NCBI GenBank assembly: GCA_025765595.1
Contig: JAIVFH010000566.1
Coordinates: forward strand, 1 to 14,344
DNA: 14,344 nucleotides
Source: Obelidium mucronatum
Lineage: Eukaryota; Chytridiomycota; Chytridiomycetes; Chytridiales; Chytriomycetaceae
Direction: 5' to 3'
Shown piece by piece: positions 1-7,895 of this stretch (positions are counted from its first letter, which is position 1; every line of letters begins with the position of its first letter). The position numbers were made by a program, and so were the translations under genes. A model generated the notes under the pieces. That model made no database searches. It saw nothing but the letters and a program-made list of their open reading frames with translations, and had not been told where the DNA came from.

Positions 1-776
1 ACCGTCCCAGATTGATTGAAGGAAATGCTTTGACCACCACATCTGGATTGGAGCTCGTCCAGGATGCGAGCAAGAGCCTATTAAACACAACCACTGCGAT
101 TCAAAGCGATATTTCTTCGTCGGCAATACGATCCCTGATTGTTCCAACCGATACAGTTGAAACCACCACCGGAACAATTGTGGATCCCGGTTGGGACTTG
201 CAACAAGCACTCAAATCAATCGACCCAACAGACTTACGTCCTTCCACAACATGGAACCAAAACCTTCCAGACGTTGCATTAAGTGAAGTTGCCGAAGTCC
301 TTGTTGTCAACAGTCTTAGCCCCACATTGCTGATGCAGCGATTGCAACCACTCTTGAGCCCGTCTGTGAGACCTCGATCGTATCCGTCGTTTGTTGTGAA
401 TGTGAGTTCGCGGGAGGGAAGTTTTTCGGCGACGGAGAAGAAAGGGGATGGGGGATCTGGGTTTGATGATACAACTGGGTTCCATCCACATACTAATATG
501 GCGAAAGCTGCGTTGAATCGATTGACTCAGACGATTGCGGGTGATTGGGCGAAGGATGGTGTTTACGTCACTGCTGTGGATCCTGGATGGGTAAGTTCGA
601 TGGGACCAGTTGTGATGGAAGATGGGAAAGGAGTTGGTGGGAAGACAGGGATTATTCCACCCTTGTCTGTAGAAGATGGGGCTGCGCGAATTTTGGATCC
701 AGTGTTTTCAGGGTACGGAAAAGGAGTGTTGGTTAGTGGTGTGCTGTTGAGAAATTATCAAGTCTCTTCATGGTGA
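1..776 (+). CDS. Short-chain dehydrogenase-like protein, 3' part
   Basis: The frame is open from the left edge to a TGA at 774-776, so the N-terminal cofactor-binding part is outside the window. The visible part fits the second half of a Rossmann-fold SDR: a strand ending in NVSS (399-410), a helix HTNMAKAALN (489-518), then VDPGWVSS (about 573-596) after the following strand. The usual catalytic YxxxK is not intact: the lysine is at 504-506 but the tyrosine position is threonine (492-494). From memory, an SDR subgroup in plants and fungi carries the same HTNMAKAALN block, so this may be a subgroup trait and not decay. The substrate cannot be stated. No intron is needed in this part. The gene converges on the GT31 gene, with 58 bases between stop codons. 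Confidence 0.75.
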   Translation, partial: RPRLIEGNALTTTSGLELVQDASKSLLNTTTAIQSDISSSAIRSLIVPTDTVETTTGTIVDPGWDLQQALKSIDPTDLRPSTTWNQNLPDVALSEVAEVLVVNSLSPTLLMQRLQPLLSPSVRPRSYPSFVVNVSSREGSFSATEKKGDGGSGFDDTTGFHPHTNMAKAALNRLTQTIAGDWAKDGVYVTAVDPGWVSSMGPVVMEDGKGVGGKTGIIPPLSVEDGAARILDPVFSGYGKGVLVSGVLLRNYQVSSW

Positions 777-834
777 TTTGAAACTGAAACAAAAAAGCGC
801 AATCATAATTCAAACACGAATTAGGATTTATTTC

Positions 835-2139
835 TCAAGATTTAAGTGCATTCGCTTTTAATGCTTTTTGAATAGCAACCCACTCAGGCTCAATCATTCC
901 CCTTTCGTCCAGACCCAAATCTTTCACCATCGTGAAAATATTTCGCCACCCTTGCGGACTAAGTGTGAGATTTTTCCTGGCAGCATATTTTTCCAGAGCC
1001 AGTTCCAAGGTAAGCCTACAAAATTCACCAACGCAAAGGTTTCAGTGTTGTTGGAACCCGGGGAAAACATTAAAAGTTAATTACCCATCAGACTCCAATA
1101 ATCCTTTGTAGATTTCGTAAAAGAGGCGTTGATCTTTCATATGGTGAACAGCAATGGACTGATTGGTTGTCAAGGCTTTCGTCCAATTCGGCGTATCCTC
1201 GTAATCATGAATCCTACGTGTAGAAATCTTTCGCACTTGCACGCCTGTATGATTCACAAACTCCCCGGTTTGCTTGTCCTCATATCCCACTTTATGCGCC
1301 TCATTCCAGTCATGGTCATCAACAGTGATGTACTCAACTAAAGAGACACTCAAGAAATGAAGTATCCCAGACATGTAATCCCCGCCCCTGATTTGCATTG
1401 TCCCGATATAACTTGGATCTTCTGTTTTCTCCAGACTGCGTAAAAAGTTTTGCAATCGTTCAACATGGATGACCACATCATCGTCAGTTTTCCCAATATA
1501 CTCGTATCGTGGACAAAGAGCCGTTGGATTTGTAGGGTGTCGCATGTACGCCAGATTCCGCGCAGCTTTCCACCATTCGAAACTCTTTCCCTTGTTCATG
1601 TTTTCCACACACGGAAGTATAACAGTTTCGCCAGGAAATAACAGTTTCTGCAGCTCCAGCGCTTGTTGCGTGGCCGTGTCATTCGTTGGTTTAGCGGAAC
1701 CATACACAAACTTGAAATCGACATCTCGAGAAAAGGATCCCGTTTCATTCAGGTATATGCTGCGTAATAGTTGTTGTCGCAATAGATTCATTGGCTTGGG
1801 GACCGTTAGTATTCCTATCAAGGCGAGCTTGGGGGGAGGACATCCGGTTGTAGGGAAGTTGAAACGGAGCAATGCAGCGTTGTTGTTCTCAGGTTCGAGC
1901 TTATGTACAAGACTCTTTGAAGGGGGTATTATAACCGTTTCGTCGGGTTTCAACTTCATCTGCAATGAAGGGAAGAGGGTCAATATGATGAATAAGTCAG
2001 GTGTCAGATGAGTTAAATTCGGCTTTACGGTTTGACGACGTTGAGGAAGCTCGCCCGCGAAACTGATATAGACGAAGCATAGAAAGGATATGCTCAAAGC
2101 AACTGCTATCGTGAGGGTGTGGAAGCTGATTTTGATCAT
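835..2139 (-). CDS. GT31-type glycosyltransferase, type II membrane protein (two exons)
   Basis: Model: exon 1 is 2139-1085, intron 1084-1016 (69 bases, GTAATT...TGTAG), exon 2 is 1015-835, giving 411 residues. The start is the ATG at 2139-2137; the frame is open further upstream but has no ATG there. A hydrophobic segment at about residues 6-27 after MIK is a signal anchor, so the enzyme should face the Golgi or ER lumen. The catalytic domain resembles the GT31 (beta-1,3-galactosyltransferase-like) family: PKLALIGILTVPK, DFKFVYG, and the metal/nucleotide-sugar motif KTDDDV (acidic triad at residues 219-221), followed by RGGDYMSG. The donor and acceptor sugars cannot be told. It is a close paralogue of the C-terminal third of the gene at 5097-7860, with the same terminal intron position and an equally long (181-base) last exon. 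The family call is firm at fold level; exact substrate unknown. Confidence 0.82.
1016..1084 (-). other. Intron of the short GT31 gene
   Basis: GT-AG intron of 69 bases. Without splicing the frame hits a TAA two codons after the DDD-domain exon. With splicing the protein continues into a C-terminal segment containing RGMIEPEW, also present in the larger paralogue. Confidence 0.75.
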
Positions 2140-2760
2140 CAAATACTTTCTTAACTTTAGACACAGAACAATGAATCTTTGATTTTTTTGGTACGACAAA
2201 ACCAAGTCTAAATCAAATCATTATTTCTTTTCTTTCAATCTTTTATTGCATTCTTTCTTTTCTTCAGCATTTGGCGGTTATTAATCATATGATTGTAAAA
2301 AGGCACGTCGTTATAACTTTTCTTGCATGCAAGACTTCGCCTTCAGTGTTCCAGTAAAAGCGAAATGTTCTGCACGCTTTAAATTTCTATCTCGCCATCA
2401 CCTATCAATCTCTTATCACTCACGTTTCGAATCGTGAGTCTCTGCAATGTTTATTCTGAGGAGACCAAAAATCCTTGGCATTTCCTCGAAATCTGATTGG
2501 CTCCCACCTCCCACTTAGTCTTCCCCTCCTGTAAGCACCCCTTTACTCCCTTCTTGACGTAAATCGAATAAAAATACTTTGTTTATTGAATAGCATGTTT
2601 TGCTTGTCCTTAAGTTGGTCCGTCTCCCAGCCCCAAAAAGGACTCAACCACACACACTTTCAATCTGCTCCGACTCCGAGCGAGGCTGCATTGCGTACAT
2701 AGGTACCTGTCTTACTGCGTTTTTTTTCTCCTGGCATTGATGGCGCTTGGCTCGACCGCT
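2140..2760. promoter_or_regulatory. Upstream region of the short GT31 gene
   Basis: About 600 bases without a convincing gene. The part nearest 2139 is AT-rich, as expected for a 5' untranslated and promoter region on the minus strand. An inverted CCAAT box (GATTGG, 2495-2500) lies about 355 bases upstream of the GT31 start codon. A run of eight T followed by CTCC (2720-2731) could be a polypyrimidine tract of an intron belonging to the next plus-strand candidate. No initiation site can be placed with confidence. Confidence 0.3.
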
Positions 2761-2799
2761 TTTCTGCAATCTTGGCCAGCTGAACAATGGACTCTCTGA

Positions 2800-3199
2800 G
2801 TTCAACTTTTTGCATCTGGGTTTGATCCTGTTACTGTCCACCCAATCACGCCGTTGCCCGCTCGGTTTGATGAGTTCCAGTTGGGGAATGCAGTGGCTTG
2901 TGTGGCAACTGTCGTCTCAGGCGCCTGAATATGCTTGCCGGCTACACGTTTTTGGCCCCTACCACAGTTATCCACCTTCAAAGTGCCCCAGTCACGAGTC
3001 AAGTCTACCCTACATTGTTAGGGTTAATTGCCATGTGCATTCAACTGGTAAGTTTTCGAATGTCGTGGTTGTATTCCCCTTCTCATTCTTGCATTAAACA
3101 GGAACAGCTCATGTTTGGCGCATTCGAGACAAGGCTGCTTTTGCAGCTTTCAATTTAAAGCAAGTTCAGCTGCTCATTGATGGAAATGCAAATTTGTGA
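2800..3199 (+). pseudogene. Small secreted-protein-like gene, decayed or with unresolved introns
   Basis: Protein-like stretches occur in successive frames. One frame runs from just after a TGA at 2797-2799 through FDPVTVHPITPLPARF (from 2821) to VATVVSGA and a TGA at 2926-2928. The frame one base later continues with APEYACRLHVFGPY and reaches a good GTAAGT donor at 3048. An intron 3048-3101 (54 bases, ends AAACAG) joins it to TAHVWRIRDKAAFAAFNL and a TGA at 3197-3199. The shift at about 2920 could be a frameshift or a short intron ending TCAG at 2917-2920. No clear start codon or signal peptide can be linked; hydrophobic codons at 2716-2760 are in frame but separated by the stop at 2797. 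The family is not recognised. It could be a real small cysteine-containing gene whose 5' exons I could not resolve. Confidence 0.35.
3048..3101 (+). other. Probable intron in the small gene at 2800-3199
   Basis: Clear donor GTAAGT and acceptor AAACAG, 54 bases, within the size range of the other introns in the window. It joins ...CHVHSTG to TAHVWRIRD in one frame. Confidence 0.55.
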
Positions 3200-3317
3200 C
3201 CAGTAATTGACACAGCCGGGTTTGCTCTGCTATTTTGGTCCAAAGATTCCTGGACGTATCATAGTTACCCCATTTTCTTTTTGTTTTCTTTAAGTCTTGC
3301 AGTTTCGTGATTGTGTT

Positions 3318-3387
3318 GTAATATAAAGGTGATGCCAGAACTCAATCCAACATTGGAGTTTTATTTGATTTATACGTAATATAAAGG
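3318..3387. repeat. Twelve-base direct repeat
   Basis: The sequence GTAATATAAAGG occurs at 3318-3329 and again at 3376-3387 in the AT-rich gap between the small gene and the GT31 relic. The remainder of 3200-3465 shows no gene or RNA that I can support. Confidence 0.6.
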
Positions 3388-3465
3388 ATAGAGGTGTGAG
3401 TGCCCCTGACAGTGCACTCACTGGACTTTGCATTTCAACAACGGTTTCCAAGTCATTAATATTTA

Positions 3466-3673
3466 TTACGTAATTTGTGATTTACAAGGTTCGGACATTC
3501 CTCGCCATTCAAAGTCCAACTCTTCTACTTTGTTCGTAAATATTTTCCATCCTGCCTTAGAAGTTTTGTGAATATCTGAACAGCCTTTCAAGTCCAGCCT
3601 GCACATTTTAAAAAATTCAGTCAAACCCAATGACAACTTGAAACGGTACCATTCGGAATCAATGTAAAGCTGC
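3466..3673 (-). pseudogene. Relic of a GT31 gene 3' end
   Basis: On the minus strand this short piece matches the last codons of exon 2, the terminal intron and the terminal exon of the GT31 gene at 5097-7860. It reads LYIDSE, then a possible intron 3649-3599 (51 bases, GTACCG...TGCAG), then LDLKG, AGWKI and EWRGMSEP before a TAA at 3466-3468. Similarity stops abruptly beyond about 3673, and nothing upstream resembles the catalytic domain, so the piece cannot encode an enzyme. Inside the last exon, the bases CAGATATTCA shared with the intact paralogue are read in a different phase and about 18 bases are missing, which shows accumulated indels. The C-terminus after EP is also lost. It is best read as a truncated duplicate. 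Confidence 0.7.
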
Positions 3674-3751
3674 TCAACTTGTGGGTGTTCGCGTCCACCC
3701 AATTAAAAAGTTCAACAACCAATGAATTGAACAAAGTATAACAAAAAATCG

Positions 3752-4882
3752 ATGTCCCGATTGCAGTCTCTCAGCTACAGTCGAGCTGTATTGCAGCACG
3801 GTGTAGAGCTCCTTGTTCTCTGTGCAGGTGCCAGCGTTTCTTCAGTGAAGTGGCTTGAAACAGAAACTCCCAACAAGACTGTTAATGTGGATTGCGATGG
3901 TAATGTGGCTGGAAACGCAGCTGTGTTTATAGACAAGGCCGACTTCGACCAGCAAAACAGAAGAGAATGTGCACTTCTTTCCCTCTATCGGTGAGTTTGC
4001 TCGTTTGTTTGCTGAACGTTTCGACTGAACCTTATCACAAGTCTCACAGATGCTGTATCTCGCCTGCAGGATGTCAATAACCCCAGTAGTTCTCGCACTT
4101 CTAAGGGATCGCTTGACTATTTGGAGGGCTACAGACTGGCAGTCCCTCCAGCCACTTTGGATTTGGCTGCTATCAAAGAGTACAGCAAATCAGTTGGGTG
4201 CAACGATGTATACCATTCTGCTCTTCTTGCGCTGGAAGATACATTGGCGCGTATTGACCGCATTGTCCTCGCTTCTTTCGAGACTGTCAAGCAAGCCAAG
4301 TTTTTCGACGTAATCTCTGATCACAATTCAAACTTCGAAGCCAATCTGAAAGCCCTGTCCAATTCGCCGGAGCTGAATCTGTCTGTTCCTAACATTCCCG
4401 TTGTTGTCACGGCTGCCTTTGCAGGGAATATGAAAGGGTTTAGCTCTTTGGCTTGGTTTGCAGAGGCCATTGTTCGAAAAACTCCGGATTTGTTTTTGTG
4501 CGACACGGATTCCCGTTTCCGCGTGTTGGAGTTCTTCAGATCTTCGCGGGACAGTAGACCGGAGTTCACACTCGATATTTACGATCGCACAACACCTGTC
4601 AAAGACTGGATGCAACGAAAGATTGAGATGGGTGCTACTTTTGAGTTTTTTAACTTCGATTTGAATTGGAATGGAAATGACCCGGCTGACACAGTTGGCG
4701 CCAGCGTGGTTGTCAGATTTGGAGAGAAGATAACATTGCGTGGGGTAGTGTCCGTGGAAATGATCAACAGTTTGCCATTGAGACTAGTGTTTTTGTTTAC
4801 TATTGCGGAATGTTCTCCAGCCGATTTTGGCTGGGAGCATGTTTACCCTGCTGGATATTGGGGACTCAGAATCGAGGAGTAG
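3752..4882 (+). CDS. Protein of unknown function (two exons)
   Basis: Model: exon 1 3752-3990, intron 3991-4041 (51 bases, GTGAGT...CACAAG), exon 2 4042-4882, giving 359 residues. The start is an ATG preceded by AATCG. The AG at 4041 is the acceptor that restores the frame; the nearby AGs at 4049 and 4069 do not. I recognise no family. The N-terminus (VLQHGVELLVLCAGASV) is mildly hydrophobic but not a clear signal peptide. The middle is mixed-charge and helical in character, with VPNIPVVVTAAFAGN and RVLEFFRSSRD as the most distinctive patches. Near the C-terminus, from about 4730, a second frame is also open to a TGA at about 4891, so a frameshift or further intron could alter the last 50 residues. 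It ends 214 bases from the convergent GT31 gene. Confidence 0.6.
3991..4041 (+). other. Intron of the unknown gene
   Basis: GTGAGT donor and CACAAG acceptor, 51 bases. It removes an in-frame TGA at 3992-3994 and joins SLY, then an arginine codon made of bases from both exons, to LTDAVSRLQDV. Confidence 0.65.
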
Positions 4883-5096
4883 TAGCGCGTTGACTTACGA
4901 AAAAAAAAAACATTTTTTGTTCGATGTTACTATAATGCTATCTTGAGCGATAAGGGCCTTATTGGGTTTGCAGATCCGGGCGGGGTATTTGACTGCGGAT
5001 ACGGATTACTAGCTTCTAAAATTAATTATACTCCCACCAGACTGTGATAATTGTTTGCTTCTCTAGAATATTACTTTATTTTCAATACTGACAGCA
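4883..5096. other. Convergent intergenic region
   Basis: This is the gap between the 3' ends of the unknown gene (+) and the large GT31 gene (-). It holds an A tract followed closely by a T-rich run near 4901-4920 and AT-rich sequence near 5020-5090, suitable for 3' end formation on both strands. No gene is seen. Confidence 0.4.
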
Positions 5097-7860
5097 TTAG
5101 TTCTTGCCCCCCTGCTCTTTCAAGACTACTTGAATGGCCTCCCATTCTGGCTCTATCATTCCTCGCCACTCAACATCTAACGCTTTCACTTTATCCATAA
5201 CTATTTTCCATCCAGCTTCAGAAATATTGTATTTTTGGCTGTTTGAATATCTGAGTAGTGCCCCTTTCAAGTCAAGCCTGTTTTCGATAACAAAAAGTCA
5301 ACTCCCAAAAAAAAAAAGAATCAAAGAGGAAATCAAAAAAAACAATACCCTTCCGAATCAATGTAAAGCTCCTTATAAATATCGTACATATAATGCAGAT
5401 CCTTCATGTAATGCAGAGATATGCTCTGATTCGTGGCTGGCGCACGCGTCCAGTTTGGAGCATCAATGTGGTCGTGAATCCGTCTCGTTGAAACCCGTCT
5501 GACGTTTACTCCAGCATGATCCACAAAATGACCTGTTTTCATGTCTTCATGGCCCTTTTTGTTTGCATTGCACCATTCTCTGTCGTTCACGGTAATGTAC
5601 TCGACAAGAGATGTGCTGAGAAGGTGGAGTCCACCAGACATGTAATCTCCTCCTCTGATTTGCTGGGTTCCAATATAGCTGGGATCGTCGGAGGGGGGCA
5701 GCGATTGTAGAAACGCTTGTAGTCGCTTCAAGTGAATTAAAGTGTCGTCATCGGTTTTCCCAATGTATTCGTATTTGGGGCAGATGCCTGATTTATTCGT
5801 TGGGTGTCTTGTGTACGCAAGATTCCGCGCGGCTGTCCACCAGTCAAAGTTTTTCCCGTCGTTCATGTTTTCACGGTTTGGAAGTATCACGGTGTCATTA
5901 GGATGCAGCAGTTGCTGTAGAAGCAAGCCTTCCCGACTGTCTCGGTCGTCTGGATTTGCTTGCCCGTGAACAAACTTGAAGTCGATTTCGCGTATGAATC
6001 CAGAAGACTCGTTGTAGTATATCCGTCGCAATAGCTCTTGGCGGACCATATTCAAGGGCTTTGGGATAGTCATGATTCCAATTAATGCAAGTTTTGGTTT
6101 GGGACAACCGGCCGTAGATATGTTGAATCGGAGGGAAGGTAATTTGGTATCGTTTGCTGCTGTCAAATTTGCTTTCAATACGAGACTCATCTTTGGGGCG
6201 GAAAACGATTCCAAAGTCGAGTTGAATATTATTTGAGGATTCTTGGGTGGGTTTGAATGTTTTGGTGCCTCGGAAACAGGCAAGTAGTCGGGACAATTAC
6301 GATTGTTTTGAACTTTGTAAAGGCCAGTTTGGGCTTGTTGCAGTTGAAAAGCTTTCGGGCCGATAAGACGCAGCAAAGAATTCCATAACTCGGCGTTCGA
6401 TATATGTGGTGTGGTGTCGCGGGATCTCATGTGCAAATATGAAATGGCTACCTGCGCTTCGCGACTAGCAAAAAAGGATCCAGTCAATTTCCCATTTTCA
6501 CAATCCTTGAATGCCACCACAGATGTTTCTTCATCCATTATTTTATCCATAGCAACATGAATCGGCAATGCAGTGTTTATCTTCAAAATCAAATTTGAAT
6601 CTACAACCCACACCAGCTCAAATTCGTGAAGCAATGCCGTTCCAAGATATCCAAATAGCTCGAGTACGGATGAAAACGAGGAGTTGACAAGAACCGCTTG
6701 AGAGTAATGGTTTACAAATTCGACCCGGCTTTGATGAGCTTCTTCTGAACCAGAACCGAAAGGGAGCACTGCAATGCGATGAGATCGGGTCCGCGAATTC
6801 AGGACAGCATCTAGATTTTCGATAGAGTCTGGAACAATAGGGACGATTGGAGAAATAGCGTTGTCTTGTTGGTGCTTTCGGAGATTGCGCATTTGATTGG
6901 CGAACAGAGAGAAAATCTGTTTTGCGCCGGCAGACTTATCCAATCTTTCATCCAAAAAATTGTGATTGAATCCCACAGTTTCAGTGAGGTCTTGATCTGG
7001 GATTTGACTTGCTTGCAATTGTTGGTTGTAACTGACGGATAAGAGAATTGGAGAATCGAAGTAGGCATCCAGTATGTTTGTTACACTGGTATTGTTTGAT
7101 GAAGAAGAAGATCCGATTGCGAGATCAACAAGTTCATAATAGATATGTTTCGATGGTTTAAATAGCACAAGATCCGAACTTATTCCAGACGATTTAGCAT
7201 TTGGACAAGCACCAAAATTCAAGCCGCCGTCAAAGATTGTCTTTCGAAGAAGTGGGAGAGGTGAGCTTGTGAAGAAATTGAGGGTCTGGTTGACAAAGAG
7301 GATTCTGTCAAAGATGTCCTCGAGTGCCCACAACTGAAGGATCTTCAAATCATTTCTGAGGCCTGTGTTCGGAACAGGAACTAATGGAACTTGTATTATT
7401 CGAGCACCAAGTTGCTGTAAGGAGGCTATACAAGCACTATCGTCAGCCAAATCATTTGAAGTTACAAGGACGGCGAATTCACTGTCGTCGGTTTCTTTGA
7501 TCGCAGTTGGGTTCTGATGCAGGAAAGTGTACGCTTTCAGTTGGGCCCCGAGACAGTTGTCGCTGTTTGAACTTGAGGTTGAGTACTTGAGAACTGTTGC
7601 CACCAGATTCCTCCGGGGCGGCTGGGCGTCCAGAGATGGCACAAAATCGAAGCCAGCGGACTAAACCAAAGAAGCTCTGTGAGAAATTAACCAAAAGCAA
7701 GGCACTAGCATACCAATCTGGAAACCCCGTGAAGATGCTCGGCCTTCACATGGCCGCCTTCCGCAGCGGTTTTAATAAAGCCGAAGGAAAAGAAGCAGAC
7801 TGATGCGACGCTCAATCCGATTGCAATCGCCAATGTAGCATAACTGGATAGTGCTGGCAT
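5097..7860 (-). CDS. Large type II membrane glycosyltransferase: GT8-like and GT34-like N-terminal regions plus GT31 domain (three exons)
   Basis: Model: exon 1 7860-7714, intron 7713-7661 (53 bases), exon 2 7660-5349, intron 5348-5278 (71 bases), exon 3 5277-5097, giving 879 residues. Exon 1 supplies the true ATG and a signal anchor (about residues 7-28, LAIAIGLSVASVCFFSFGF), so the protein should sit in the Golgi or ER with its bulk in the lumen. Residues about 65-250 have the layout of a glycogenin-like GT8 fold (RNDLKILQLW, then FDRILFVNQT), but the expected DxD is NQT (173-175). Residues about 330-480 have a second transferase-like pattern (FELVWVVDSNLIL, then TGSFFASRE) recalling GT34, with DSN (403-405) in the DxD position. 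Residues about 540-820 form the GT31 domain with an intact KTDDDT (triad 686-688) and RGGDYMSG. Only GT31 is likely to be catalytic. Fold assignment of the two N-terminal regions is inference. Confidence 0.78.
5278..5348 (-). other. Terminal intron of the large GT31 gene
   Basis: 71 bases, donor GTATTG after GAAGG, acceptor AAACAG. It restores the frame into a 181-base last exon encoding LDLKG...AGWKI...EWRGMIEPEW and ending with TAA at 5099-5097. Position and phase match the intron in the short paralogue. Confidence 0.75.
7661..7713 (-). other. First intron of the large GT31 gene
   Basis: 53 bases, donor GTATGC, acceptor GGTTTAG. It joins a 49-codon signal-anchor exon in phase 0 to the long second exon, which otherwise has no ATG at its 5' end and is preceded by an in-frame TAG at the acceptor. 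Confidence 0.7.
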
Positions 7861-7895
7861 GTCGTTTCTGGAACAAAATCAAGTCAATAAAAATC
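7861..7895. promoter_or_regulatory. Shared 5' region between divergent genes
   Basis: Only 35 bases separate the ATG of the large GT31 gene (-) from the ATG of the RFC subunit (+). Both 5' untranslated regions and promoters must overlap each other or the neighbouring coding exons. No TATA box is visible in the gap. Confidence 0.55.

Noticed and set aside
2140..2205. Extension of the short GT31 protein upstream to 2205
   Set aside because: The extension begins with TTG and has no ATG; the ATG at 2139 followed by the signal anchor is the natural start.
2644..2841. A 65-codon minus-strand frame upstream of the GT31 gene
   Set aside because: No motif, no supporting context, and it covers the polypyrimidine tract.
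5134..5502. A 122-codon plus-strand frame
   Set aside because: It is antisense to the last exon, intron and exon 2 end of the large GT31 gene.
7098..7112. GAAGAAGAAG run as a microsatellite
   Set aside because: It is within the coding exon and encodes a short serine run (SSSSS on the minus strand); too short to call a repeat.
7640..7642. GTG as start of the large GT31 protein
   Set aside because: GTG starts are not expected in nuclear fungal genes; splicing to the exon with the ATG at 7860 gives a proper signal anchor.
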